Positions 1-9,221 of a DNA stretch of 64,000 bases are shown here, in pieces. The DNA lies in NCBI RefSeq assembly GCF_018595675.2, contig NZ_CP092333.1:4798001-4862000 (forward strand), given 5' to 3'. Under the pieces are notes generated by a model. That model was not told the DNA's origin, did not search any database, and was given only the letters and a program-made list of their open reading frames with translations. Origin of the DNA: Flavihumibacter fluvii (GTDB taxonomy: Bacteria > Bacteroidota > Bacteroidia > Chitinophagales > Chitinophagaceae). The position numbers were made by a program, and so were the translations under genes. Position 1 is the first letter of the stretch. The number at the start of each line of letters is the position of its first letter.

Positions 1-116
1 AACATGCCTAAGGCAATCACGGCAATTCCGGCGATCATCCAGATGTAATTCTCTTTACCAAACAGGCTTTCAGAAGTGTGTGCAATAGTTTGGTGGCGTG
101 TTTCTTTTTTTGACAT
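1..116 (-). CDS. DUF3098 family small membrane protein, N-terminal part only
   Basis: The ATG is at 116-114 and the frame is open to the left edge, so only the first 38 codons are in the window. The visible peptide begins MSKKETRHQT, reaches FGKENYIWM and enters a hydrophobic helix (IAGIAVIALGM). A charged N-terminus, then FGKENY and a membrane segment, is the hallmark of the short Bacteroidota DUF3098 proteins, which usually have two membrane helices and sit directly after ftsX, as here (115 bases downstream of the ftsX stop). No molecular function is established for the family. Co-transcription with ftsX is inferred from order and spacing. Confidence 0.75.
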   Translation of the reverse strand, partial: MSKKETRHQTIAHTSESLFGKENYIWMIAGIAVIALGM

Positions 117-231
117 TGTATAAAAGTGAATCGTGAATTGTGAGACATCGATAAATGCTTTCTTTTTCGCCTGCCGTCCGCGTGAGCAAAAGCTATAGCG
201 GAGGTGCAAGCTTTAACGAAGGCAAGGCTCA

Positions 232-1104
232 CTAATAAAGTTCATCCAGTTTCATTTTAAGGTATTTGATCACACTGCGGTGTGTGCTGAGCAAAGATAT
301 CAGGATGCCTAAAACAATAATTCCGGCCCCTAACATTAATAGCCAGCTTGTATCTCGCATAGCCTTCAGTTCCGGCAGTTGTCTTTCAGCAAAAAATACC
401 AGGGCAACGATCCCTGCAAGGGCAATCAATCCGGCTATTGCACCATTGATCACAGCACGTAAATCCATAGGTTTGGCAATAAATCCACGTGTTGCCCCCA
501 CCATTTGCATGGTCTTGATAAGGAATCGGTTACTGAACATTGCCAGCTTTATCGTATTATCTATTAAAACGATCACTACAATACATAGTGTTATGGCAAT
601 GATCAGGAGAATCAGGCTGATCTTCCTGACGTTTTCGTTCAGGTTATCAACCAGTGATCGCGGATACTGAACATCGTTGACTCCTATATTTTGTTCCAGG
701 TCGGCCTTAATGGCCAGGAGTGAATCACTTTGGACGTACTGGTTCCTCAATTTAAATTCAATACTGGCTGGAAGTGGGTTGGCATCGAGAATGTTTTTCC
801 AGTCATCATTGCCATCGGCAACGAATTTCTGTTTGGCTAATTCCTTGGTCACATATTCATATTCCTTAACATATGGCTTGTTGGCAATATATTGCACAAG
901 GGTAACACTATCCTTTGGGGTAATGTTTTCCCTGAGATAGACCCGTACTTCCACGTTTTCTTTAAAGTATTGCCCCAGTTTATTGGCATTGATAACAATC
1001 CATCCAAGCAATCCTAAAATGAAGAGCACCAGCGAAACGCCCAGTATCGACATGAAATAGGAGGGTTGAGAACGTTTTGCGGATGATTTTCCGATTTGCG
1101 TCAT
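232..1104 (-). CDS. ftsX: Cell division protein FtsX (ABC-type permease-like)
   Basis: A 290-residue protein with the FtsX layout: a cytoplasmic N-terminus, a first membrane helix near residues 20-40, a periplasmic domain of about 130 residues (the region with VEVRVYLRE), then three helices in the C-terminal half, including a conserved MVGATRGFI loop between helices 2 and 3. FtsX with the ATPase FtsE couples the divisome to septal peptidoglycan hydrolases at the inner membrane. No ftsE lies beside it, which is common in Bacteroidota. The ATG at 1104 fits a -7 box at 1145-1152. DUF3098 follows in the same direction. Confidence 0.93.
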   Translation of the reverse strand: MTQIGKSSAKRSQPSYFMSILGVSLVLFILGLLGWIVINANKLGQYFKENVEVRVYLRENITPKDSVTLVQYIANKPYVKEYEYVTKELAKQKFVADGNDDWKNILDANPLPASIEFKLRNQYVQSDSLLAIKADLEQNIGVNDVQYPRSLVDNLNENVRKISLILLIIAITLCIVVIVLIDNTIKLAMFSNRFLIKTMQMVGATRGFIAKPMDLRAVINGAIAGLIALAGIVALVFFAERQLPELKAMRDTSWLLMLGAGIIVLGILISLLSTHRSVIKYLKMKLDELY

Positions 1105-1144
1105 GATTACGATTTTCAGTGGGTTAGTACTGTAACGATACGGA

Positions 1145-1152
1145 CAAAAATA
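1145..1152 (-). promoter_or_regulatory. -7 promoter box for ftsX
   Basis: The minus strand reads TATTTTTG, matching the Bacteroidota -7 consensus TAnnTTTG, 41 bases before the ftsX ATG. No convincing -33 TTTG lies at the usual distance. It is back to back with a similar box for leuS. Confidence 0.5.
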
Positions 1153-1174
1153 GCGGTTTTAGCGGTTCAGTTTG

Positions 1175-1182
1175 TATTTTTG
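1175..1182 (+). promoter_or_regulatory. -7 promoter box for leuS
   Basis: TATTTTTG on the plus strand matches TAnnTTTG. It would give a leader of roughly 110 bases before the leuS ATG at 1301. No clear -33 element is visible. Only 22 bases separate it from the oppositely oriented ftsX box. Confidence 0.45.
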
Positions 1183-1300
1183 TCGCCCACTAAACGAAGG
1201 TTACCCTTAGTATTATTGCGGGTTTGCTTGAAAGTGGCCTTTTTTTAAGTCTACTTTCACATTATCCTACATATTTGGCAGCACTTTAATATATTAATGA

Positions 1301-4078
1301 ATGGAGTATAGTTTCCGGCAGATCGAACAGAAATGGCAGGCGCACTGGAAGGCATCGAATGCCTATAAAGTATCTAATGAATCAGTGAAACCGAAGTGTT
1401 ATGTACTGGATATGTTTCCTTATCCCAGTGGGGCTGGATTACATGTGGGCCATCCACTGGGTTATATTGCAAGTGACATTTATAGCCGGTTTAAAAGGCT
1501 GAAGGGCTTTAATGTATTGCACCCAATGGGTTATGATGCATTTGGTCTTCCTGCAGAACAGTATGCTATTGAACATGGCGTGCACCCAGCAGTAAGCACT
1601 GAGCAAAATATTGCCAATTTCAGGAAGCAGCTTGATAATATTGGATTTTGCTTTGACTGGGACCGTGAAGTTCGCACATCAGATCCAGGCTATTATAAAT
1701 GGACCCAATGGATCTTCCTTCAATTGTTTAATTCCTTTTTTAACAGGCAAACTTCCAAAGCCACGCCGATTACAGAATTGATAACCAGCTTTGAAACAGA
1801 AGGCAATGCAAGGCATGATTGTCCGGCTGATGCCAGTCTTTCTTTTTCTGCTGACGATTGGAAAGCTTTTTCTTTTAAACGCCAACAGGAGATATTGATG
1901 GATTATCGTCTCGCCTTTTGCGGTATCGGTGAAGTAAACTGGTGTGAAGCACTTGGTACCGTGCTGGCAAATGATGAAGTGGTGAATGGCGTAAGTGAAC
2001 GAGGTGGATTCCCTGTAGAGAAAAAGAAGTTGCGCCAATGGTACCTGCGGATTACTGAATATGCTGATAGACTATTGGAAGGTCTTGGGCAGATTGATTT
2101 TAGTGATGCCATGAAGGAAATGCAGACCAACTGGATCGGGAAAAGCTATGGCGCAGAAATTGATTTTTCAGTTAACAGTGAGCAGGGAACTGTAAGTAGT
2201 TTACGCGTATATACTACCAGGCCAGATACCATTTTCGGGGTTGATTTTATGGTAGTAGCTCCTGAGTTGAATATTGTTGAACAGCTTAAGTCAGGTGAAC
2301 AGTCTATAGCTGTAGATGGATATCTGAAATATGTGAAGAGCCGCAGTGAGCGTGAAAGAATGGCGGAAAAAAAGATCAGTGGTGTGTTTACCGGTGCCTA
2401 TGCGGTTAATCCTTTCAATGGTGTAAAGATTCCCATATGGATATCTGAATATGTCCTTGCAGGCTATGGTACAGGCGCCATTATGGCCGTGCCGTGCGGT
2501 GATGAACGTGACCATAAATTTGCCGAACATTTTAATATCCCCATTACCAACATTATTGGTACACATTATAATGGTACAGAAGCTAATCCAACTAAGGACG
2601 CCATTCTTGAAAATAGTGATTTCCTGAATGGCCTTGTGATGCGCGATGCGATTTCCGTGGTGAATGATAAAATCGAGGCCATGGGTATTGGTAAAAGAAA
2701 GGTTAATTACAAAATGCGTGATGCCGCGTTTAGCCGTCAGCGCTATTGGGGCGAGCCTTTCCCTGTTCAGTGGAAGGATGGGGTGGCTATTCCATTAACC
2801 GAAGCAGAACTGCCACTGGAATTGCCATACGTTAATAATTATAAACCCGGTCCTGATGGGGAAGGCCCGCTAGCAAATATACCTGAATGGGTGGCCCGTG
2901 AGTTGGAAACCAATACCATGCCGGGTTATGCCGGTTCTTCGTGGTATTTTCTACGCTATATGGACCCGCATAACGACAAAGCTTTCTGTGACCGAAAAGT
3001 AAGTGATTACTGGGGCCAGGTTGATTTGTATATCGGCGGAACGGAACATGCCGTAGGGCATTTGCTGTATAGCCGGATGTGGACCAAAGCCTTGTATGAC
3101 CTGGGTTATATCGGACATGATGAACCATATAAAAAATTGGTGAACCAGGGCATGATCCAGGGCAGTAGCCGTTTTGTTTTCCGGATCAATGCTACGAATA
3201 CTTTTATTTCCAAAGGATTGCTGGGGCAGGATGAAACCTACCAGGGAAAAAAAGTTGACAGACTGCATGTCGATGTAAATATTGTTGATGGCTATGAACT
3301 GGATATTGTGGCCTTCACTGCCTGGAAACCCGATTTTGCAAATGCTGAATTTGTACTGGAAGAGGGGAAGTATTTCTGCGGAAGTGAAGTCGAGAAAATG
3401 TCTAAATCCAAATTCAATACCGTAAATCCAGATGACCTGGTAAGCAGGTTTGGGGCAGATACTTTCCGGATGTATGAAATGTTCCTGGGACCTGTGGAAA
3501 TCAGTAAACCCTGGGATACAAAGGGTATTGAAGGTGTGCATCGGTTCCTGAAAAAACTGTGGCGCTTATTTATTGATGAACAGCATGGGGTTATTGTCAC
3601 AGGTGATTCCGCTACACCAGAAGAACTCAAAGTCCTGCACCGGACCATCAGGAAAATTGAAGAGGATACTGAAAGATTCTCTTTTAATACCGGAGTAAGC
3701 ACTTTCATGATTTGTGTGAATGAATTGAATGATCTCAAATGCCGCAAAAAAGTTGTGCTGGAACAATTGCTGGTTTTGCTGGCACCTTATGCGCCACATA
3801 TAGCCGAAGAACTCTGGGCCTTGATCGGGAATTCAGGAAGTATTTTAGATGCATCTTTCCCCGTTTTTGAAGAAAAATATGTAAGAGAGTCGGCCAAAGC
3901 ATACCCCGTGGCTATTAATGGAAAAACCAGGGCTGAAATAACCATATCACTGGATGCCAGTCAACATGATGTTGAAGCTATTGTACTGGCAGATGAAACT
4001 GTATTGAAATGGCTGGAAGGAAAAGCGCCCAGGAAGATAATATATGTAAAGAATAAGATGATTAACGTAGTGATCTAA
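1301..4078 (+). CDS. leuS: Leucine--tRNA ligase
   Basis: Charges tRNA-Leu with leucine in the cytoplasm. This class I synthetase has 925 residues, the usual size in Bacteroidota. The HIGH-type signature HVGH is at residues 48-51 and KMSKS is at 699-703. The CP1 editing domain carries the threonine-rich motif TTRPDTIFG around residues 308-316 and GTGAIMAVP further on. An insert after residue 150, enlarging the region before VNWCEALGTVLANDEV, appears normal for this phylum. The C-terminal anticodon-binding part is complete and ends at a TAA. It is monocistronic: the next gene is convergent. Confidence 0.98.
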   Translation: MEYSFRQIEQKWQAHWKASNAYKVSNESVKPKCYVLDMFPYPSGAGLHVGHPLGYIASDIYSRFKRLKGFNVLHPMGYDAFGLPAEQYAIEHGVHPAVSTEQNIANFRKQLDNIGFCFDWDREVRTSDPGYYKWTQWIFLQLFNSFFNRQTSKATPITELITSFETEGNARHDCPADASLSFSADDWKAFSFKRQQEILMDYRLAFCGIGEVNWCEALGTVLANDEVVNGVSERGGFPVEKKKLRQWYLRITEYADRLLEGLGQIDFSDAMKEMQTNWIGKSYGAEIDFSVNSEQGTVSSLRVYTTRPDTIFGVDFMVVAPELNIVEQLKSGEQSIAVDGYLKYVKSRSERERMAEKKISGVFTGAYAVNPFNGVKIPIWISEYVLAGYGTGAIMAVPCGDERDHKFAEHFNIPITNIIGTHYNGTEANPTKDAILENSDFLNGLVMRDAISVVNDKIEAMGIGKRKVNYKMRDAAFSRQRYWGEPFPVQWKDGVAIPLTEAELPLELPYVNNYKPGPDGEGPLANIPEWVARELETNTMPGYAGSSWYFLRYMDPHNDKAFCDRKVSDYWGQVDLYIGGTEHAVGHLLYSRMWTKALYDLGYIGHDEPYKKLVNQGMIQGSSRFVFRINATNTFISKGLLGQDETYQGKKVDRLHVDVNIVDGYELDIVAFTAWKPDFANAEFVLEEGKYFCGSEVEKMSKSKFNTVNPDDLVSRFGADTFRMYEMFLGPVEISKPWDTKGIEGVHRFLKKLWRLFIDEQHGVIVTGDSATPEELKVLHRTIRKIEEDTERFSFNTGVSTFMICVNELNDLKCRKKVVLEQLLVLLAPYAPHIAEELWALIGNSGSILDASFPVFEEKYVRESAKAYPVAINGKTRAEITISLDASQHDVEAIVLADETVLKWLEGKAPRKIIYVKNKMINVVI

Positions 4079-4127
4079 AGGAGTTTTTTTAACAAAGGCT
4101 GCCTTTCGCCATACAGATAGTACAAAA

Positions 4128-5135
4128 TCAGGGTTGAATAATCCTGATCAGTGCACTGGTTTGCTCATTGGCATATAATCTTGCCTCATAGCGTTTATCA
4201 CCTACAATCGCAACCATATAAGAAGTATTTGGTGGAATACTACCCAGGTTTTCGGCGACCATCACTAGTTCATTGTCTGCTGATAGGTCATCAGCATGAA
4301 TAAGGATAGTATATGGCTGGTCTGTCAGCCGGATATTTTTATGTAATAACTTTCCATTTAAGAATACCGCAATTGAATCGCCATCAACCTCTGCGTTATC
4401 ATAAAATCGCAGCTCAATGGTTTTTGCCGCTATTGGGATGACGGTTTGTAATACATTTTTACGGGAACTAAATTTTGCTTCAATTTTATCCTGTGTGGCA
4501 TAGGTAGGTATTTGCGGGGAAATAACTATAACTGGTGGAACATCTCCTGCTTGGCCAGGAATGGAAATTATTGGTTCGGGCAATGTTTCTTCCGGAATTT
4601 TTGATACCAGCCCATATTGACTGATACTATCGATTAATTGAGGATTATTTGTGCCTACATAATAATTATTTATAATATAATCCCATTCGTCCGGGAAAAT
4701 TGGGCTATCGATTTTTTCAAGATGCACGATGCCGTTTTGTTGCTGCTTATTGTCACGAGAACTACTGTTGCCATCAAGGAACATGTCATCCGATCCCGGG
4801 CAATTGAAATCAGCAACTGTCATCTGAGCGTATTGATCAGGGCCAATCTGTAATGTTTTTTTGGCAGATATGTCATTTAGGAGCAATTCATCCCACCAGA
4901 TCACCGAATTTGTTTCCGGATCAAAATGACCTTTAATGCTATATCGTTTGTATTTTTTTTTGTTCTGGTAGTAATAGGCAACTCCCACTAACTGGTCACC
5001 TGATTTTACCAGTTTCAGTTCTGTAGGAGTGCCATTTATTTTTCCGCGCCATACCCCTGTTACAGACTGTGACCTGGCAATTGTGATGCTGGTCAGGATA
5101 AAAATGGGTAATAAAAGTGTTTTTTTGATAGACAT
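4128..5135 (-). CDS. Secreted protein of unknown function
   Basis: A 335-residue protein with a Sec signal peptide (residues 1-22, hydrophobic core LLLPIFILTSITIA, then RSQS). The first third resembles small lipocalin-like modules of secreted Bacteroidota proteins: it opens with VTGVWRGKINGT and later has an extended strand region. The middle is low in recognisable motifs. The last 120 residues form a beta-rich stretch (IELRFYDNAEVDGD, VFLNGKLL) like a small carbohydrate-binding or adhesive domain. I cannot assign a family. It converges on leuS with 49 bases between the stops. Confidence 0.8.
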   Translation of the reverse strand: MSIKKTLLLPIFILTSITIARSQSVTGVWRGKINGTPTELKLVKSGDQLVGVAYYYQNKKKYKRYSIKGHFDPETNSVIWWDELLLNDISAKKTLQIGPDQYAQMTVADFNCPGSDDMFLDGNSSSRDNKQQQNGIVHLEKIDSPIFPDEWDYIINNYYVGTNNPQLIDSISQYGLVSKIPEETLPEPIISIPGQAGDVPPVIVISPQIPTYATQDKIEAKFSSRKNVLQTVIPIAAKTIELRFYDNAEVDGDSIAVFLNGKLLHKNIRLTDQPYTILIHADDLSADNELVMVAENLGSIPPNTSYMVAIVGDKRYEARLYANEQTSALIRIIQP

Positions 5136-5258
5136 ATCATGTGGTTTCGCCGCTAAGCTAACGCAGGAGTATTCTTTCTATTATAAAAGGAATCATAAAA
5201 TTAGAGGCACTGACATTTGCCGCCCCTGCAGGACGTTATAACCTGAATATAAACAGAC

Positions 5259-5813
5259 ATGGAAATCTTAAACAGATTTCTGAAATCCCCTCTACAAACA
5301 GCAATTTTAAAAAAAATGACTATGGCACATCCTAATCTGGCATTAATCGATGCACTGAGAAAAACGGCAACCAGGCTTAAGAACGGGGCGTATTACGCCT
5401 GGGGTAACCATGGTGGATGCAATTGTGGAAACCTGTTACAAGTAGTCACTAGCTTATCGAAGGAAGAAATACTTCAATATGCCCATATGGGCGCGGGTGA
5501 ATGGACGGAAATTGCCGAAGAATATTGTGGTGTTACGAATACTCCTATGTATCTGCTCATGTCTAAGCTCGAAACACTTGGACTAACCCCTACTGATATT
5601 CATAACATCGAGTACCTTGAAGACCGTACTGTTTTGAACGCCTTGCCAGGAGGTTTTCGTTGGCTTAAACGGAATGTGAGGGCGGATGTAATCGATTATT
5701 TTGAGACTTTTGCAAATGTATTGGAACAAGCACTGCTTCGGCAGGTAACTATTCCGGATTTTATATATGCGTTCCAGCCAGCAAGGGAAATGACTGAGCT
5801 GCAATTTGAATGA
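5259..5813 (+). CDS. Conserved hypothetical protein with a CNC motif
   Basis: Function not recognised. The longest form has 184 residues. ATGs at 5316 and 5322 (MTMAHPN, MAHPN) are equally plausible starts, because the first 19 residues look unlike a structured domain. The core is soluble and mostly helical, with a striking segment WGNHGGCNCGNLLQ around residues 49-62. It also has acidic and aromatic stretches (GAGEWTEIAEEYCG) and a C-terminal helix (VIDYFETFANVLEQALL). The clustered His and Cys could bind metal, but this is only a guess. No signal peptide or membrane segment is seen, and the flanking genes give no clue. Confidence 0.75.
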   Translation: MEILNRFLKSPLQTAILKKMTMAHPNLALIDALRKTATRLKNGAYYAWGNHGGCNCGNLLQVVTSLSKEEILQYAHMGAGEWTEIAEEYCGVTNTPMYLLMSKLETLGLTPTDIHNIEYLEDRTVLNALPGGFRWLKRNVRADVIDYFETFANVLEQALLRQVTIPDFIYAFQPAREMTELQFE

Positions 5814-5918
5814 ACGCTCATCAGGTATTCACCAACATATCATGATTTCAGGGGAATCACAAAACTGGGTTAATCCTTTTACGGAACATGCCCGATTTTT
5901 GTTTTAGTTTGTAAAATC

Positions 5919-8900
5919 ATGAGAATACCCGGTGTAGTTTTATTGGCTTTTGTCTGGATTTCTGGTTGTACCCCCAAACCCGGAAAAGAGACGGTATTTA
6001 GTCTTATGAAGGATTCGGGGATTTCCTTTTCAAATACAATAACCAATACTCCTGAGTTCAATATTTTTAATTACCGCAACTTTTATAATGGTGCAGGTTG
6101 TGCTATTGGTGACCTTAACAATGATGGCCTTCCTGAAGTTTTTTTCACTGCCAATATGAGTTCCAATAAATTATTCCTGAACAAAGGTAATTTTAAATTT
6201 GAGGACATTTCTGAGAAGGCAGGAATTGGCGAAGCTTTAAAATGGAGTACAGGTGTGGTATTGGCGGATATTAATAACGATGGCTGGCTGGATATTTATG
6301 TATGTAATGCTGGTTACCAGAAAGGCATGATTCAGGATAATGCGCTATTCATCAATAATAAGGACCTCACTTTTACTGACAAAGCCAAAGCTTATGGATT
6401 AGCTGATGCAGGTTATACTACACATGCCGCGTTCTTTGATTATGACCTCGATGGTGATCTTGATGCATACATACTGAACAATAGTTTTATCCCGGTAAAT
6501 ACGATTAATTATGCCAACAAGCGTGAATTACGTGCTGAAGAATGGCCTGTTGCTGATTATTTAAAAGGAGGCGGCGACCATTTACTTAGGAATGATAATG
6601 GGAAGTTCATAGATGTCAGTAAATCTGCCAATATCTATGGTAGCCTGATCGGGTTCGGTCTGGGGGTTGCTATTGGAGATGTTAATGGCGATCGCTATCC
6701 GGATATTTATATCTCCAATGATTTTTTTGAGAAAGACTATCTCTACATTAACCAGCAAGACGGTACATTTCATGAAGAACTAGAACAAAGGATGCAGCAT
6801 ATAAGCCATTCATCCATGGGGGTCGATATAGGCGATATTAATAACGATGACCATCCAGATATTTTTGTTACCGAAATGCTTCCTGATAAGGAGTCAAGGT
6901 TAAAGACTACTACTACTTTTGAGAATATTGATATCCAGAAACTTAAACAGAATTCAGGGTTTTATAACCAGTTTCTACAGAATACAATGCAGGTGAGCAA
7001 TGGCAGCGGGAAATTTTATGAAACGGCATTCTATAGTGGAATTGCTGCATCAGATTGGAGCTGGGGTGGATTGATATTTGATGCAGATAATGATGGCAGG
7101 AATGATATCTATGTTTGTAATGGTATTCTTAATGATGTAACAGACCAGGATTTCATTGATTTCTTTGCGAATGATGTAATGCAGAAAATGGTTCTCACCG
7201 GCAATAAAGAAGATATTCTGGAAATCATCAAAAAGATGCCATCTAACCCAATCCCTAATAAATTATATCACAACAAGGGCGATTTGATTTTTGAAGACGT
7301 TGCCGCCAGCTGGGGCATGTCAACTTCTTCTTTTTCAAATGGGTCAGCATATGGAGACTTGGATAATGATGGTGATCTTGACCTTATAGTAAATAATATC
7401 AACCAGCCCGCTTTTGTTTACAGGAATAATTCCAGGGAATTATCCCGGAACAATTTCATTTCTTTCCAACTCAAAGGTTCATCAATGAATACTTTTGCAG
7501 TGGGAAGTCAGGTCAAAGTCTATTTGGGAACTGAAGTTTTGAGTAAAGAGTTGTTCCCTGCCCGTGGCTATCAGTCCTCCGTTGATTACAAGATGATATT
7601 TGGCCTGGGGAAAAATCGGCCTGATTCTGTTGAGGTAATCTGGCCGGATAAAAGGGTTACAACACTCTTAAAACCGGAGATTAATCAATTGCACATTCTT
7701 GATGAAAAGGATGCTTCCAAAAATTGGTCGCCTGCAATCCAGAAGGGTAGTCCCTGGTTTTCAAAGATAGCTGGTATTAATTTTGCCCCCCATAGGGAAG
7801 ACGACTTTATGGATTTTAATTTTGACAGGAATATTCCTGTACAACTTTCAAAGGAAGGTCCACATATTGCCCAAGCCGATATAGATAAAGATGGAAGGGC
7901 GGATTTTTATATTGGCGGTGCTGGCGGCCAGGCCGGACAACTATATGTTCAGTCAAATCGAGGCTTCGTATCCTCGAAACAGCCGGTCTTTCAACAATAC
8001 AAGGATGCTGAAGATGTAGCAGTGTTGTTTTTTGATGCGGATAATGATAAGGACCCGGATCTGTTTATAGGGTCCGGTGGTAATAAAAGCAATGCATTGC
8101 CACATCGGTTATACCTGAATGATAGTAAAGGCAATTTCAGTGATAAGGCTGATGCATTTCCACCCAATGCTGTGAATATTTCAGTGGCTGCTCCGAATGA
8201 TATTGATGGGGATGGCGACCTGGATCTATTTGTTGGCGGGCGTTCTGTACCGGGACAATACGGCATTTCCCCTTCCAGTTATATTTATATAAATGATGGG
8301 TCCGGGCATTTTTCAGATGCTACCAACGTGTACAGTAAAGAATTGGTGAAGCCTGGTATGGTCACAGATGCAGAATGGGCAGACATCACAGGGGACGGGA
8401 AAAAAGAATTGATCATTGTTGGGGAATGGATGAGTCCCCGGATTTTCTCTATCCAGGGTCATAGCCTGGTTGAAATGCAAACTAATCTGTTATCCATGAA
8501 AGGCTGGTGGCAATCTGTAACTATTGCTGACCTCGATAAGGATGGGAAAAATGACCTGGTATTAGGAAATACGGGAAAAAATAATTATCTGGTTTCAGAT
8601 GGCAACCTGCCTGTCAGGTTATGGGTGAATGATTTTGACGGAAATGGTATAATCGATAAAATTCTTTCCAAAACTGTAAATGGGAAATATATGCCTGTGT
8701 TTATGAAACGGGAACTTACGGATCAATTGCCGCCCCTGCAAAAACAGAACCTGAAGCATGCCCAGTATGCTGAAAAATCAATCCAGGACCTTTTTCCGAG
8801 TGAACTGATTCAATCAGCTGAAGTAAAGGAATGGAACGAGGGCGGTTCATTCATTGCATGGAATAATGGAAATACGAATTTTAGTGTTGAATTACTTCCA

Positions 8901-9221
8901 TTCCAGGTACAGCTTTCATCTATAAATGCGGCTGCTGTCGAAGATTATTCCGGTGATGGATTGCCTGATATTGTCGTTGCGGGAAACCTGGTAAATTTCC
9001 AGCCGCAATTTGGCGCTATCGATGCAAGCTATGGATGTGTGCTGGTGAACCAGGGGAACAGGACTTTCAGGGTGTTGGCAGATGCGAAAAGTGGAATAAT
9101 GGTTACTGGCGTTACCAGGGATATTGCTGCGCTAAAATTCCAGGGTTCTTTATGTTTGTTATTTGCGCGCAACAATGATGAACCTTTATTGTACAGTCGG
9201 CAGGTACCCACTAAAAAATAG
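5919..9221 (+). CDS. FG-GAP/VCBS repeat lipoprotein with ASPIC/UnbV domain (CRTAC1-like)
   Basis: A very large (1100 residues) exported lipoprotein: a hydrophobic signal (residues 3-16) followed by the lipobox-like WISGC, with Cys17 as the likely lipidated residue. The body is a series of FG-GAP/VCBS blades with about fourteen DxDxDG-type calcium loops, for example DLNNDG, DINNDG, DLDNDG, DIDKDG, DIDGDG and DLDKDG. An ASPIC/UnbV module (VGSQVKVYLG to DSVEVIWPD) sits mid-protein near residues 525-575, splitting two propeller-like halves. Such proteins are outer-membrane or surface lipoproteins of Bacteroidota, often beside SusC/SusD pairs. None is present here, so the ligand is unknown. Its stop overlaps the convergent neighbour by 11 bases. 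Confidence 0.9.
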   Translation: MRIPGVVLLAFVWISGCTPKPGKETVFSLMKDSGISFSNTITNTPEFNIFNYRNFYNGAGCAIGDLNNDGLPEVFFTANMSSNKLFLNKGNFKFEDISEKAGIGEALKWSTGVVLADINNDGWLDIYVCNAGYQKGMIQDNALFINNKDLTFTDKAKAYGLADAGYTTHAAFFDYDLDGDLDAYILNNSFIPVNTINYANKRELRAEEWPVADYLKGGGDHLLRNDNGKFIDVSKSANIYGSLIGFGLGVAIGDVNGDRYPDIYISNDFFEKDYLYINQQDGTFHEELEQRMQHISHSSMGVDIGDINNDDHPDIFVTEMLPDKESRLKTTTTFENIDIQKLKQNSGFYNQFLQNTMQVSNGSGKFYETAFYSGIAASDWSWGGLIFDADNDGRNDIYVCNGILNDVTDQDFIDFFANDVMQKMVLTGNKEDILEIIKKMPSNPIPNKLYHNKGDLIFEDVAASWGMSTSSFSNGSAYGDLDNDGDLDLIVNNINQPAFVYRNNSRELSRNNFISFQLKGSSMNTFAVGSQVKVYLGTEVLSKELFPARGYQSSVDYKMIFGLGKNRPDSVEVIWPDKRVTTLLKPEINQLHILDEKDASKNWSPAIQKGSPWFSKIAGINFAPHREDDFMDFNFDRNIPVQLSKEGPHIAQADIDKDGRADFYIGGAGGQAGQLYVQSNRGFVSSKQPVFQQYKDAEDVAVLFFDADNDKDPDLFIGSGGNKSNALPHRLYLNDSKGNFSDKADAFPPNAVNISVAAPNDIDGDGDLDLFVGGRSVPGQYGISPSSYIYINDGSGHFSDATNVYSKELVKPGMVTDAEWADITGDGKKELIIVGEWMSPRIFSIQGHSLVEMQTNLLSMKGWWQSVTIADLDKDGKNDLVLGNTGKNNYLVSDGNLPVRLWVNDFDGNGIIDKILSKTVNGKYMPVFMKRELTDQLPPLQKQNLKHAQYAEKSIQDLFPSELIQSAEVKEWNEGGSFIAWNNGNTNFSVELLPFQVQLSSINAAAVEDYSGDGLPDIVVAGNLVNFQPQFGAIDASYGCVLVNQGNRTFRVLADAKSGIMVTGVTRDIAALKFQGSLCLLFARNNDEPLLYSRQVPTKK

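Noticed and set aside
35-232. 65-residue leftward frame
   Set aside because: It is out of frame with the DUF3098 start at 116 and has no protein-like composition; it is a shadow.
2951-3541. 196-residue leftward frame inside leuS
   Set aside because: It lies antisense to well-conserved leuS sequence, with biased residues and no domain; a shadow.
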